Positions 23,057 to 30,723 of a stretch of DNA of 64,000 nt are shown here, in pieces; positions within the stretch are counted from its first letter, which is position 1; every line of letters begins with the position of its first letter. A program made the translations under genes and the position numbers. Source of the stretch: VXRN01 sp963664365 (GTDB lineage Bacteria; Chloroflexota; Dehalococcoidia; Lucifugimonadales; UBA1123); assembly GCA_963664365.1 (NCBI GenBank), contig OY761144.1, positions 2,790,001 to 2,854,000 of the forward strand, given 5' to 3'. The notes beneath the pieces were generated by a model, which did not search any database, had not been told where the DNA came from, and saw only the letters and a program-made list of their open reading frames with translations.

Positions 23057-25336
23057 ATGAACACCGCCGACTTCCTCAGACACATCCAGAGCCTAGAGTG
23101 GTACGACGACCAGCTTGTACACATCGAGCAGGTGCCGTCGAGGAAGCCCCGCTTCGACGACCTCGCCCCTCCGCTCGACCCCAAGATTCGCGCTAAGCTC
23201 GACTCCATCGGCGTCTCAGACCTCTACTCCCACCAGGTCGCCGCCATCCGGGCGCTCAGGGACGGCAAGAACGTCATCGTCGCCACTCCGGCCGCCAGCG
23301 GCAAGAGCATGTGCTATGTCATCCCGACGCTTGAGGCCCTGATGCAGGACCGCGCGGCCCGCGCCCTCTACTTGTATCCCACCAAGACGCTGGCGCAAGA
23401 CCAGCGCAACAAGCTCGCCGACCTCGTGCCCGATAGAGGCCCAGCCCATGCCATCTATGACGGCGACACTCCCGGCTCGGACAGGGCGTCGATACGCCGA
23501 TCTTCGCGCATCGTCATATCCAACCCGGACATGCTTCACGTCGGCATCCTTCCAAACCATCGCTCGTGGTATCGAACGCTGCGCGGACTCAGGTACGTCG
23601 TCCTCGACGAGGCACACGTGTACCGCGGCGTCTTCGGCACGCACGTCGCCAACGTCATCCGCAGGCTCAGACGGATCTGCCGGATGCTCGGCAGCAGCCC
23701 ACAGTTCATCCTCTGCTCGACCACCATCTCGAACCCCGCCGAGCACGCCGAGCGGCTGGTCGGGCTTCCTTTCGAGGTAGTGGACGAGGACGGCTCTCCG
23801 TATGGCGGGAAGGACTTCGCCTTCTGGAATCCTCCCATGATAGACCTCGCCAACGGCTCCCGCCGCTCTACCAACTCGGAGGCTGTCCAGGTATTCGTCG
23901 AGCTTCTGAAGCGGCACACGCGCACCATGACCTTCGTCCGCAGCCGACGCCAGGCCGAGCTTCTCTACGTCTATTCCCGCGACCAACTCACGCCGACACA
24001 CCCCGTCGTCGCAAAGCGCATCGCTTCCTACCGCGCCAGCTACCTGCCCGAAGACCGACGACGCATCGAGCGCGACCTCTTCGAGGGCAGGCTGCTCGGA
24101 CTGACCACCACATCCGCCATGGAGTTGGGCATCGACGTCGGCAGCCTTGACGCCACAATCTTGACCGGATATCCCGGCTCCATCGCGAGCGCATGGCAGC
24201 AGGCCGGACGCAGCGGACGCACGGGCGAACGCTCCCTCAGCGTCTTGGTCGCACAGGACAACCCACTCGACCAGTACTTCATGCGGCACCCGGAGGCTTT
24301 CTTCGGCAAGAGCCACGAGAGCGCCCGCATATCCCCCGCCAATCCCTACGTCATGAAGCCCCACCTGCTCTGCGCCGCATACGAGGCGCCGCTCACAATG
24401 GACGACACTGAGTTCTTCGGCCCCGAGTTGCTTTTTTCCGCCGACGAGCTTGTAGAGGACGAGTACTTCCACGTCCGAAACAAGCGTTGGCACTTGCTCC
24501 CTGACGTTGATTATCCCGCCGAGCGGGTCAACCTGCGCACCGCGTCCGGACGCTTCTACACCCTCGTCAACGAGGACACCGGCGCGATCATGGAGACCGT
24601 CTCAGAGGAGACCGCCTTCATGCAACTGCACCCGGGCGCGATCTACCTGCATCACGGCGACCCGTACCTAATCACCGACCTAGACCTAGAGTCCCGCACT
24701 GCCTACTCCACTCTCACCGACGCCCCATACTATACACAGGTCCGCGATTACACGGAGACCCGCATCCTAAACGAGTACAGGCACAGGACAGCGGGAAACG
24801 TCACGGCCTTTCTGGGAGAGGTCAGGGTATCGACGCACGTCGTCGGATTCAAGCGAGTCAGGCTCCACACCGACGAGGTTCTCGGCGACGAGTACGTCGA
24901 TCTGCCTCCACAGGAATTCGAGACCACCGCGTTCTGGTTCGGCCCCACCAAAGACGCGCTGAGCCGCATCCACGCCGAAAAGCTCGATCTTGCGGGCGGC
25001 CTGCACGCCGTCGAGCACGCCGCTATCGGAATCCTGCCCCTCTTCGCCCTCTGCGACCGCAACGACATCGGCGGCGTCTCGACCCCTCTGCACCCGGACA
25101 CCGGACGACCCGAGATATTCATCCACGACGGCCACCCGGGAGGCGTCGGAGTAGCCGAGCACGGCTACGAGGTCATCGAAGATCTCTGGCGGGCAACGCT
25201 CCAGGTCATCTCCGAGTGCCCATGCGAGGCCGGATGCCCCTCGTGCATTCACTCTCCCAAGTGCGGAAACAACAACCAGCCGCTCGACAAGGAGGTCGCA
25301 AAACTGGTCCTTACCTCCATCCTCACCACAGACTAA
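23057..25336 (+). CDS. mrfA: DEAD/DEAH helicase with DUF1998 zinc domain (MrfA-like)
   Basis: A 759-residue superfamily 2 helicase. Walker A is TPAASGKS (residues 77-84), motif II DEAH (184-187), motif III-like STTISNPAEHAERL, and motif VI QQAGRSGR. The C-terminal cysteine module CPCEAGCPSCIHSPKCGNNN and PLDK is the DUF1998 signature of the MrfA/YprA family, a 3'-5' helicase that in Bacillus works with the nuclease MrfB in mitomycin-lesion repair. No mrfB-like gene is adjacent. Length matches the family. Confidence 0.9.
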   Translation: MNTADFLRHIQSLEWYDDQLVHIEQVPSRKPRFDDLAPPLDPKIRAKLDSIGVSDLYSHQVAAIRALRDGKNVIVATPAASGKSMCYVIPTLEALMQDRAARALYLYPTKTLAQDQRNKLADLVPDRGPAHAIYDGDTPGSDRASIRRSSRIVISNPDMLHVGILPNHRSWYRTLRGLRYVVLDEAHVYRGVFGTHVANVIRRLRRICRMLGSSPQFILCSTTISNPAEHAERLVGLPFEVVDEDGSPYGGKDFAFWNPPMIDLANGSRRSTNSEAVQVFVELLKRHTRTMTFVRSRRQAELLYVYSRDQLTPTHPVVAKRIASYRASYLPEDRRRIERDLFEGRLLGLTTTSAMELGIDVGSLDATILTGYPGSIASAWQQAGRSGRTGERSLSVLVAQDNPLDQYFMRHPEAFFGKSHESARISPANPYVMKPHLLCAAYEAPLTMDDTEFFGPELLFSADELVEDEYFHVRNKRWHLLPDVDYPAERVNLRTASGRFYTLVNEDTGAIMETVSEETAFMQLHPGAIYLHHGDPYLITDLDLESRTAYSTLTDAPYYTQVRDYTETRILNEYRHRTAGNVTAFLGEVRVSTHVVGFKRVRLHTDEVLGDEYVDLPPQEFETTAFWFGPTKDALSRIHAEKLDLAGGLHAVEHAAIGILPLFALCDRNDIGGVSTPLHPDTGRPEIFIHDGHPGGVGVAEHGYEVIEDLWRATLQVISECPCEAGCPSCIHSPKCGNNNQPLDKEVAKLVLTSILTTD

Positions 25337-25402
25337 TCGAGGGGCCAGGCGTCCGGCTTTGTCGATGCTGTACCAGTATAGACGGGATGCTACTCTCCAC
25401 CT

Positions 25403-25430
25403 CTGGATTCCGGCCTTCGCCGGAATGACG
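25403..25430. repeat. Dispersed palindromic repeat
   Basis: This matches 22579-22606, including the perfect ATTCCGGC/GCCGGAAT hairpin and part of the left flank (CTACTCTCCAC versus CTCTACTCCCCAC at 22452-22464). Confidence 0.8.
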
Positions 25431-25466
25431 ATTGCGGAGGCAGGCCAGGGTTTAGATGCGACTGCC

Positions 25467-25494
25467 CTGACCCATGCTCATGTCTTGGTACAAT
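25467..25494 (+). promoter_or_regulatory. Possible promoter of the 25.5-27.2 kb operon
   Basis: CTGACC at 25467-25472, a 16-nt spacer, TACAAT at 25489-25494, about 57 bp before the ATG at 25552. Both boxes are imperfect. Confidence 0.35.
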
Positions 25495-25551
25495 TAAACT
25501 GGAGACTGTGATAGGGTTACTCCCGAATCGCAAGTTCGTCTAGGCATACCA

Positions 25552-26232
25552 ATGATCTCAATAGATTCTGTCAAGAAGCTAAACACCTCCATCATCTACT
25601 TAGCGCGGGCGCGGGATGAGCCGTCTGACCCTTTCGGACAGGGGTTGCTGTTGGGGGCCGACCCCATTGGTCTGAACCCTATTATCGATGCCCCGGAACC
25701 GAGACAGTCTGCTGACGGGCTTGTCCTCTCAAGTATGCGAAGCCAGCTAATTGTGACAATCGGTCCAAACCGAATTCAGTTTGGCGATGCCAGCGGTGAG
25801 GAGCCTGCGAGGGAAGACTTCCCGGACCGTGTGACGCAAGCAGCCGAATACATCAGGAGCCTGAGCGGCCAAGTTTACACTGCGGTGGGTCTCAACTTCG
25901 ATGTCGAATGGGAACCTGACCACGAAGACTTGCCGAGCAAGGCCATGTTAGATCGGTTCGTGAAAGAGGGCACACTGAAAGACACAGGATACGATGCCAT
26001 AGGCGCATCGGCGAGATTATGGTACGTCGCACGTGATCGAATCTACGACCTTCGCATTGAGCCGATGGGGAATCAATACGATGGCCGTAACTACTTCGCG
26101 CACTTGAACGTTCACATTGGGCTTGAAGGCGAAACCCCTTCAGCGGAATGGCTCTCGCGAGCTCTGAAGGAGGAGTACGGCGATTTCATGAGAGTACTGA
26201 CCGAAGTTCTTGAACCAAAAGAGAGGCGATAG
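25552..26232 (+). CDS. Unrecognised protein, operon gene 1
   Basis: A 226-residue soluble protein without a motif that I can name. The N-terminal half (SIIYLARARDEPSDPFGQG ... SMRSQLIVTIGPNRIQFGD) looks like beta strands. A central helix follows (RVTQAAEYIRSL), then VGLNFDVEWEP and a C-terminal GRNYFAHLNVHIGLEGE segment ending in a charged helix. Gene 2 starts 2 bp after its stop. Codon choice is less GC-biased than in the flanking helicase, which suggests acquisition. Confidence 0.65.
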   Translation: MISIDSVKKLNTSIIYLARARDEPSDPFGQGLLLGADPIGLNPIIDAPEPRQSADGLVLSSMRSQLIVTIGPNRIQFGDASGEEPAREDFPDRVTQAAEYIRSLSGQVYTAVGLNFDVEWEPDHEDLPSKAMLDRFVKEGTLKDTGYDAIGASARLWYVARDRIYDLRIEPMGNQYDGRNYFAHLNVHIGLEGETPSAEWLSRALKEEYGDFMRVLTEVLEPKERR

Positions 26233-26234
26233 CC

Positions 26235-26720
26235 ATGACAACCGAATCTTTTCCCAACACCGAACTGGCGGGGGCGAACCTAGAAGCCGGTTCAGTGCCC
26301 CAGTTCCATTATCCAAGGCTCATCCCGCGCCATAGTTTGTCACTCAAATGGCGCTTGCACCAGGATGTGAATCCTGCGCCTATTGCATTTGGTCAAGTGG
26401 ACTTTGCCGAATTCGTCAGTAGACTTGATAGCCTACTGAAGTTGCAACGACAGCACCGCGAGAAACTGGCGGCAGTCTCGCTTGATCCAGACGCTCAAAG
26501 GTTGCTTAGCGCCTTGGATCAGGAGACTTCAATCAGGTGGGAAGACCTGCCTGACAGAGCCGGGTGTGACTGGAGCGCCGCATCAAGATCCGCGGCTCTG
26601 TTGGCGGGAGCCAACTTGTGCGAGGCTAGTCCCACCCGGATCAGACTCAACGAGTACGGAGACAAATTGCTTGCGGAATCGTCCTCGGTAGGCCAGGCAG
26701 CCCCCGAAGTTGCAAGCTGA
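26235..26720 (+). CDS. Unrecognised protein, operon gene 2
   Basis: A 161-residue protein. The C-terminal 70 residues, starting at SIRWEDLPDRAG, look like a winged-helix or similar helical fold (SAASRSAALLAGANLCEASP.RIRLNEYGDKLL), consistent with a small DNA- or partner-binding module. The N-terminal part is proline-rich. It overlaps gene 3 by 11 nt, so the three genes are tightly coupled. I do not recognise the family. Confidence 0.62.
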   Translation: MTTESFPNTELAGANLEAGSVPQFHYPRLIPRHSLSLKWRLHQDVNPAPIAFGQVDFAEFVSRLDSLLKLQRQHREKLAAVSLDPDAQRLLSALDQETSIRWEDLPDRAGCDWSAASRSAALLAGANLCEASPTRIRLNEYGDKLLAESSSVGQAAPEVAS

Positions 26721-27225
26721 CCAGTACGCTAGTCATCTCCAACGGGAGAGCCTGAGGATTATCGTCTTAGGACCGGGGAAAGCCCAGCCACACGACTTGA
26801 GCAAGCGGCGGCAGATCGTGTCACAACTCCATGACCGAGGGTACTCACTTGCCAAGTTAGGAGAGGATGTCCTTGAATACTCGGACGTGCCGCTGCACCT
26901 TGCCCTTCTGGCAGAACTGAGAAAGATCGACCTACTACTCGTACTGAACAGCGGGGTTGCACCCTTAGTCGAGCTAACGACCATTAGTTCAGACTATAGG
27001 GCAAGACAGATAACTAGAGTATGGTCGAAGCGGGAGTACACTGAAGGTCCACGAACTACTCCGGGGGACGTTCTGGCGATGTTCGACAATTGGCCGTTCA
27101 GTGAAGAAGAGTTCGAAAGCTGCGAACTGGTGGAGTCGGTAGTCGCAACTGCAGATCGGTTCTGTATGAGCAAAGCTCAGCTAGAAGGCCGACTGACAGG
27201 ACTGGGGCTTCCTCCGCCAAGCTGA
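26710..27225 (+). CDS. TIR/SLOG-like nucleotide-binding protein, operon gene 3
   Basis: A 171-residue protein with a Rossmann-like pattern: LRIIVLGPGKAQPHDLSKRR (first strand and loop), GYSLAKLGED (second strand plus acidic residue), a helix, KIDLLLVLNSGVAPLVELTT (strand, SG loop, conserved Glu), then QITRVWSK. This order resembles nucleoside 2-deoxyribosyltransferase, TIR and SLOG superfamily domains that bind or cleave nucleotides in defence systems. The assignment is by eye only. The start is TTG 26710, overlapping gene 2. Confidence 0.6.
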   Translation: MQADQYASHLQRESLRIIVLGPGKAQPHDLSKRRQIVSQLHDRGYSLAKLGEDVLEYSDVPLHLALLAELRKIDLLLVLNSGVAPLVELTTISSDYRARQITRVWSKREYTEGPRTTPGDVLAMFDNWPFSEEEFESCELVESVVATADRFCMSKAQLEGRLTGLGLPPPS

Positions 27226-27394
27226 CAGATACACTTCGGCCAATCTGCGTCCTCGCCGGCGGCGTCGCATGAACTTGCGACACCCGGAGTCACGAGCAGG
27301 GGCTGTCCGGAACCAGACTCAAGTGTTGACCGCTATGTGGTAAAGTACCCGTAGTTCCAGTTCATTTGAAATGGGTTGGAGAGGGGTTTAGGAC

Positions 27395-28096
27395 TTGATA
27401 GATCTGATTGGAATATCGAAGCACTACCAGATTGGCGCCGTTGAGGTGAGGGCGTTGGACGGGGTGGACCTTCACGTTGCGGACGGCGAGTTCGTCGTCG
27501 TTCTCGGCCCTTCGGGGAGCGGCAAGACGACGTTGTTGAACATCATCGGCGCGCTCGACACACCCACCTCCGGGACTGTCTCGGTAAATGGGCGCGACAT
27601 CACCAACGCCTCCCGGTCGGAGCTTTTCGCGCTCAGACGGCAGACCGTGAGCTTCATCTTCCAGAGCTTCAACCTGTTTCCGGGCCTGACGGCGCTGGAG
27701 AACGTCGAGTTCGGCATGGACGTCGCCGGCAAGCGCGGAGTCGTATCCCCCGAGTCGGTCATCGAGTCCGTGGGACTGGGAGACCGGACTCACCACTTCC
27801 CGCACGAACTGTCCGGCGGCGAGCAGCAGCGCGTGGCGATAGCCAGGGCGCTGGCCACCGGAAACCCCGTGCTGCTGGCCGACGAGCCGACGGGCGAGTT
27901 GGACTTCAGGACCGGGGCGCAGATACTCGAACTGCTGATAGCGCAGGCAACCGACGGGCGGGCCGTCCTGGTGGTAACGCACAACCGGGAGATATCCCGC
28001 ATTGCCGACAGGGTGATCGAGATGAGCAGCGGGCACGTCATCAGCGACGGTCCGCCGCAGGGAGGCAAGACGCCGCTGTCGGAACTGCGATGGTGA
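27395..28096 (+). CDS. ABC transporter ATP-binding protein (LolD/MacB type)
   Basis: A 233-residue ATPase with Walker A GPSGSGKTT, Q-loop FQSFNLFPGLTALENVE, signature LSGGEQQRVAIARAL, Walker B VLLADEPTGELD and H-loop VTHN. The pattern matches LolD/FtsE/MacB-type ATPases that work with FtsX-like permeases. No permease gene is adjacent, so its partner must be elsewhere or it is an orphan. The start is TTG. It is a single gene between the accessory operon and the TerS-like paralogue. Confidence 0.9.
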   Translation: MIDLIGISKHYQIGAVEVRALDGVDLHVADGEFVVVLGPSGSGKTTLLNIIGALDTPTSGTVSVNGRDITNASRSELFALRRQTVSFIFQSFNLFPGLTALENVEFGMDVAGKRGVVSPESVIESVGLGDRTHHFPHELSGGEQQRVAIARALATGNPVLLADEPTGELDFRTGAQILELLIAQATDGRAVLVVTHNREISRIADRVIEMSSGHVISDGPPQGGKTPLSELRW

Positions 28097-28121
28097 GACA
28101 TCGGCCCTTTGGGTTGGGTCT

Positions 28122-28147
28122 AGATCCACCGCCTGACGATGGCATTG
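28122..28147. repeat. 26-bp dispersed repeat, copy 1
   Basis: AGATCCACCGCCTGACGATG followed by GCATTG. Related copies are at 29382-29407 and 29976-30001, all flanking the TerS-like gene and the membrane-protein pair. Confidence 0.7.
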
Positions 28148-28203
28148 CGGCGCCCCCAAGTGGCGCGCGCAGAACTCACACAGGCTCGGCGCTAAATTAC
28201 CCC

Positions 28204-28233
28204 TTGACAACCCAAGACCGCATGTGCGATACT
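28204..28233 (+). promoter_or_regulatory. Sigma70-type promoter of the TerS-like paralogue
   Basis: TTGACA 28204-28209, an 18-nt spacer, GATACT 28228-28233. The ATG at 28241 is only 7 nt after the -10 box, so the predicted transcript is leaderless or nearly so. The promoter shape is the same as at 3494-3523. Confidence 0.7.
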
Positions 28234-28240
28234 AACGTTC

Positions 28241-29215
28241 ATGCAGTCCGAAATACGAACAGCCACCATCAATCCCGTCTTCGCCGGACACGCCGCCCAG
28301 CATCTTCAGGATGCCACCGGCGGCATCCAGCGCGTCCTCGACAACCTGCTCGAAATCGCCAAGGGGAAAGACCCCGAAGCCAACACCTACGACCGCATCA
28401 GGGCAACCAAGGTCCTATACGACAGAGGTTTCGGCAAAGTCGCCAAGATTCGGCACTGCGCCCCCGCGCCGGAGTCGAAATCGGAGAAATCCCAAAATCA
28501 CACCAATCACAGTTCAGACGTCGCCGCCGCATCCAACCGGCCCGTCGCCCGCCTCGAAGAGAAGCTCGACGACGCCCTCGGCCCGCCGCAGGCCCCCGTC
28601 AGGCTCAACAATCCCAGCAAACTGCCCCACGACCGCAACCGTGTCCCCGACCTCGTCCACGAAGCGCAATACTACGTCCTCGAAATCACAAACTACGGAG
28701 CCGAACTCGCCTCCATTCTAGCTTACATACACGAACCCGACCCCGAAGACACGTCCGTCAAGCCCTGCCACCGCATCACCGCCGGCCAGATGATACTCGA
28801 CCGTGTCCTCGGCGCGGTCGCAGACCTCGAAACTCCGCTCGACGACTGGCAAGACCCCTCGCTCGAAGCTAACTGGGCCCAGAAGCACCCCGCCGAGATC
28901 GACCCCACCCTCTCCCTCGAAAAGATCATCGAGGCCGACCGCTCCGCTCGCGGGCACGTCGAGGGCATTAGGAAAGAGCGTGAGGAGTTCGAGGCAGAGT
29001 ACGGAGACCGCGAAGACACCGGCCCCTGCGGGGAATGCTTCGGCGACGTCCTCTGCGACTACCACGGCTTGGCCGAGGAGCTATCCATGCCCGAAGAGAA
29101 GGTCATCGAGACCGTCCGCGGCATGAGAAACCTCAAGCTCTTCAGCGACCGACTCTACTTCGACGAGCTTGGCAGCGTCCGCCTCCACCCCCCACCCCAC
29201 ATCGACGACTCCTAA
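28241..29215 (+). CDS. TerS-like protein, paralogue without a terminase
   Basis: A 324-residue paralogue of the protein at 3542-4495. It repeats the two-unit plan: GGIQRVLDNLLEIAKG...YDRIRATKVLYDRGFGK and ELASILAYIHEP...CHRITAGQMILDRVLGA. The linker includes an AATCACA-type repeat (28481-28519) also seen downstream of the terminase gene. The C-terminal part differs from the first copy: CGECFGDVLCDYH and a helical, possibly winged-helix, end (AEELSMPEEKVIETVRGM). No terminase follows; instead comes the conserved 61-bp tail at 29311-29371. Function unknown. Confidence 0.7.
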   Translation: MQSEIRTATINPVFAGHAAQHLQDATGGIQRVLDNLLEIAKGKDPEANTYDRIRATKVLYDRGFGKVAKIRHCAPAPESKSEKSQNHTNHSSDVAAASNRPVARLEEKLDDALGPPQAPVRLNNPSKLPHDRNRVPDLVHEAQYYVLEITNYGAELASILAYIHEPDPEDTSVKPCHRITAGQMILDRVLGAVADLETPLDDWQDPSLEANWAQKHPAEIDPTLSLEKIIEADRSARGHVEGIRKEREEFEAEYGDREDTGPCGECFGDVLCDYHGLAEELSMPEEKVIETVRGMRNLKLFSDRLYFDELGSVRLHPPPHIDDS

Positions 29216-29239
29216 CCCCAGTATTTTGACTAACATATC

Positions 29240-29275
29240 CCCTCTCCCTTGAGGGAGAGGGCTAGGGTGAGGGTG
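29240..29275. repeat. CCCTCTCCC hairpin repeat
   Basis: CCCTCTCCC-TTGA-GGGAGAGGG followed by CTAGGGTGAGGGTG. A widespread intergenic repeat type; it could also act as a transcription end for the TerS-like gene. Confidence 0.65.
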
Positions 29276-29310
29276 AAACGCCCGCCGGACTTGGGCATTG
29301 AGCAATCCAT

Positions 29311-29371
29311 ACCCCTTTGTGTCCTTGCGCCATTGCGTTAGATTCGACGCCTACCAATCTGACACAGTCTC
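29311..29371. repeat. 61-bp conserved tail of terminase-associated module, copy 2
   Basis: Ungapped match to 5946-6006 with 7 mismatches in 61 positions. It lies about 95 bp after the stop of the TerS-like paralogue; in copy 1 it lies about 120 bp after the terminase stop. Confidence 0.8.
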
Positions 29372-29381
29372 TTTAGCGCCC

Positions 29382-29455
29382 AGATCCACCGCCTAACGAT
29401 GGTATTGGGGTGTTGGCGCGTGTAGGCGTCCGGCGATTTGGTGGTGGAGCTGGGT
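29382..29455. repeat. MITE-like element, copy 2 of the 26-bp repeat
   Basis: It starts AGATCCACCGCCTAACGATG and ends with GGTGGTGGAGCT, an imperfect inverted copy of the start. About 75 bp with no coding capacity. Confidence 0.5.
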
Positions 29456-29544
29456 TGGTACTGAATCGTGGACAGGCGGGCGGGCCGCTTGTACTATGTC
29501 AAGGTCTTCGGCGGACTTACCGAGTCACGACAGGGAGGTACATC

Positions 29545-29961
29545 ATGGGAGTTTTCAAGCGTCTGGCAGCAGTTTACATGCTCTTGATTGGAGCGGCAGT
29601 AGCAGTACATTTCTTGGTTACGCAGTTCTATGATCCGAAGCTGGAAGGCGATGCGCTCACAGTGTGGCGAATTCTCGACCCGTTCATGGTGATCGGCGTC
29701 GCGGCCGCGCTGATAGCATCATTCGCAAGGAAGCGCGCCCTGGATGCCGAAGGGGGCGAACAGCCGGTTAGCCGGGATTACCTGTCGGCGAACGCGGCGT
29801 TTTACTTCTCGGCGGGACTGCTCATCGCGCTTTTGTACAATTGGTTCGGCGTGGAGTTTGCCGATCCACGCAATGACGACGGGCAGATGTGGTTTCTGAT
29901 CGACACCACGCTCCCCGTTCTGCTGGGCGCGGTCGGCTTCCGACTGCTGCGCGAGGAGTAG
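29545..29961 (+). CDS. Four-helix membrane protein, paralogue A
   Basis: A 138-residue protein with four predicted membrane helices: YMLLIGAAVAVHFLV, FMVIGVAAALIASFA, AAFYFSAGLLIALLYNWFG and a last one around LPVLLGAVGF. ATG 29545 follows GGGAGG; upstream codons are repeat DNA. It is clearly related to the protein on the other strand at 30134-30553 (same helix order, shared N.AFY.AA.L.I.. .NWF pattern). Family and function not recognised. Confidence 0.75.
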   Translation: MGVFKRLAAVYMLLIGAAVAVHFLVTQFYDPKLEGDALTVWRILDPFMVIGVAAALIASFARKRALDAEGGEQPVSRDYLSANAAFYFSAGLLIALLYNWFGVEFADPRNDDGQMWFLIDTTLPVLLGAVGFRLLREE

Positions 29962-29975
29962 GTTCCGGCCCTCCC

Positions 29976-30066
29976 AGATCCACCACCTAGTGATGGTATT
30001 GTAGGCTTGGCGGGTGCGGGCGAGACGCCCGCGCTCCTATGGTCATCCGGCGGTTGGGCGGTGGAT
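29976..30066. repeat. MITE-like element, copy 3 of the 26-bp repeat
   Basis: About 91 bp bounded by imperfect inverted repeats: AGATCCACCACCTA at the left and GGGCGGTGGATTT at the right (30056-30068). It contains the GCGGGCG-AGA-CGCCCGC hairpin (30016-30032) that is also near 3386. It is non-coding and lies between the two convergent membrane-protein paralogues. Confidence 0.6.
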
Positions 30067-30133
30067 TTTGGGCCCCGGCAATAAGCTGACGCCCGGCCAT
30101 CAGCGCGCTACCGTAAACGGTTCGGCGACTTGC

Positions 30134-30553
30134 TCAATCGCCGGCGTCATCCCTCCACAGATGAGCGCTCACCGCGCCGACCAGTATTATGAAGGTCGTA
30201 TTGATCACCACCCAGAAGATGCCGCGGTTCGGACTCTGGCCATCCTCGCCGGCGGTGAGGTCGTCGAACCAGTTCCAGAAGAACAGGATCGCCAGCGCGG
30301 CGGCCGCGTAGAATGCCACGTTGACGCAGATATACTCGTTGGTGTCGGTGTCGTCGGCGCGGGCGCCCCTCTTGTGGAGGTAGGCCAGCGCCAGGGTAAC
30401 GATGATGCCAAAGGCCATGAACCAGTTGATCACGTGCCATACGGAGATGACGTCCAACGCATCTTCGTAGAAAGGGCTGAGCAAGAAGTGGAACAGCACG
30501 GCAAAGGCTATAAGGCCGAGAATAACGGCGAGCGGTTTTCTGAGGGCTTCCAT
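30134..30553 (-). CDS. Four-helix membrane protein, paralogue B
   Basis: A 139-residue membrane protein with helices around VILGLIAFAVLFHFLL, FMAFGIIVTLALAYL, AFYAAAALAILFFWNWF and FIILVGAVSAHLW. ATG 30553 has GAGAGG upstream; an earlier in-frame start would add 23 residues. It faces its paralogue at 29545-29961 tail to tail across the MITE-like element, which suggests an inverted duplication. Function unknown. Confidence 0.75.
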   Translation of the reverse strand: MEALRKPLAVILGLIAFAVLFHFLLSPFYEDALDVISVWHVINWFMAFGIIVTLALAYLHKRGARADDTDTNEYICVNVAFYAAAALAILFFWNWFDDLTAGEDGQSPNRGIFWVVINTTFIILVGAVSAHLWRDDAGD

Positions 30554-30723
30554 GGCGACCTCTCTTCTTTCAACTTTGACGGCGGGCAGTCCATAGATAG
30601 CATACGCACGAGGGCGCGTCAATCGGGCTTAGGCGCGGCTCTCAATTTGCGGCGGATTGCGCGACGGCTGTGCTGGTTCGTGTGAAGTTCAGGCTGCTAT
30701 GTATCCCTGGGGATATATTGTAC

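Larger units (their letters stand above)
29216..29544. other. Intergenic region with repeats
   Basis: About 330 bp: a GGGAGAGGG hairpin repeat (29240-29275), the 61-bp module tail (29311-29371), and a MITE-like copy beginning at 29382. A reading frame beginning at 29410 runs into the membrane-protein gene, but its sequence is repeat-derived and the true start is 29545. Confidence 0.6.

Noticed and set aside
23216..24493. Long minus-strand reading frame of 425 codons
   Set aside because: It lies wholly inside the MrfA-like helicase gene, which has all helicase motifs; the opposite frame is a composition shadow.
27362..28210. Minus-strand reading frame of 282 codons
   Set aside because: Antisense to the ABC ATPase gene with all Walker and signature motifs; no recognisable domain.
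29410..29544. Longer start for the membrane protein at 29545
   Set aside because: The first 45 codons coincide with a MITE-like repeat and lack conservation with the paralogue; ATG 29545 has a good ribosome site.
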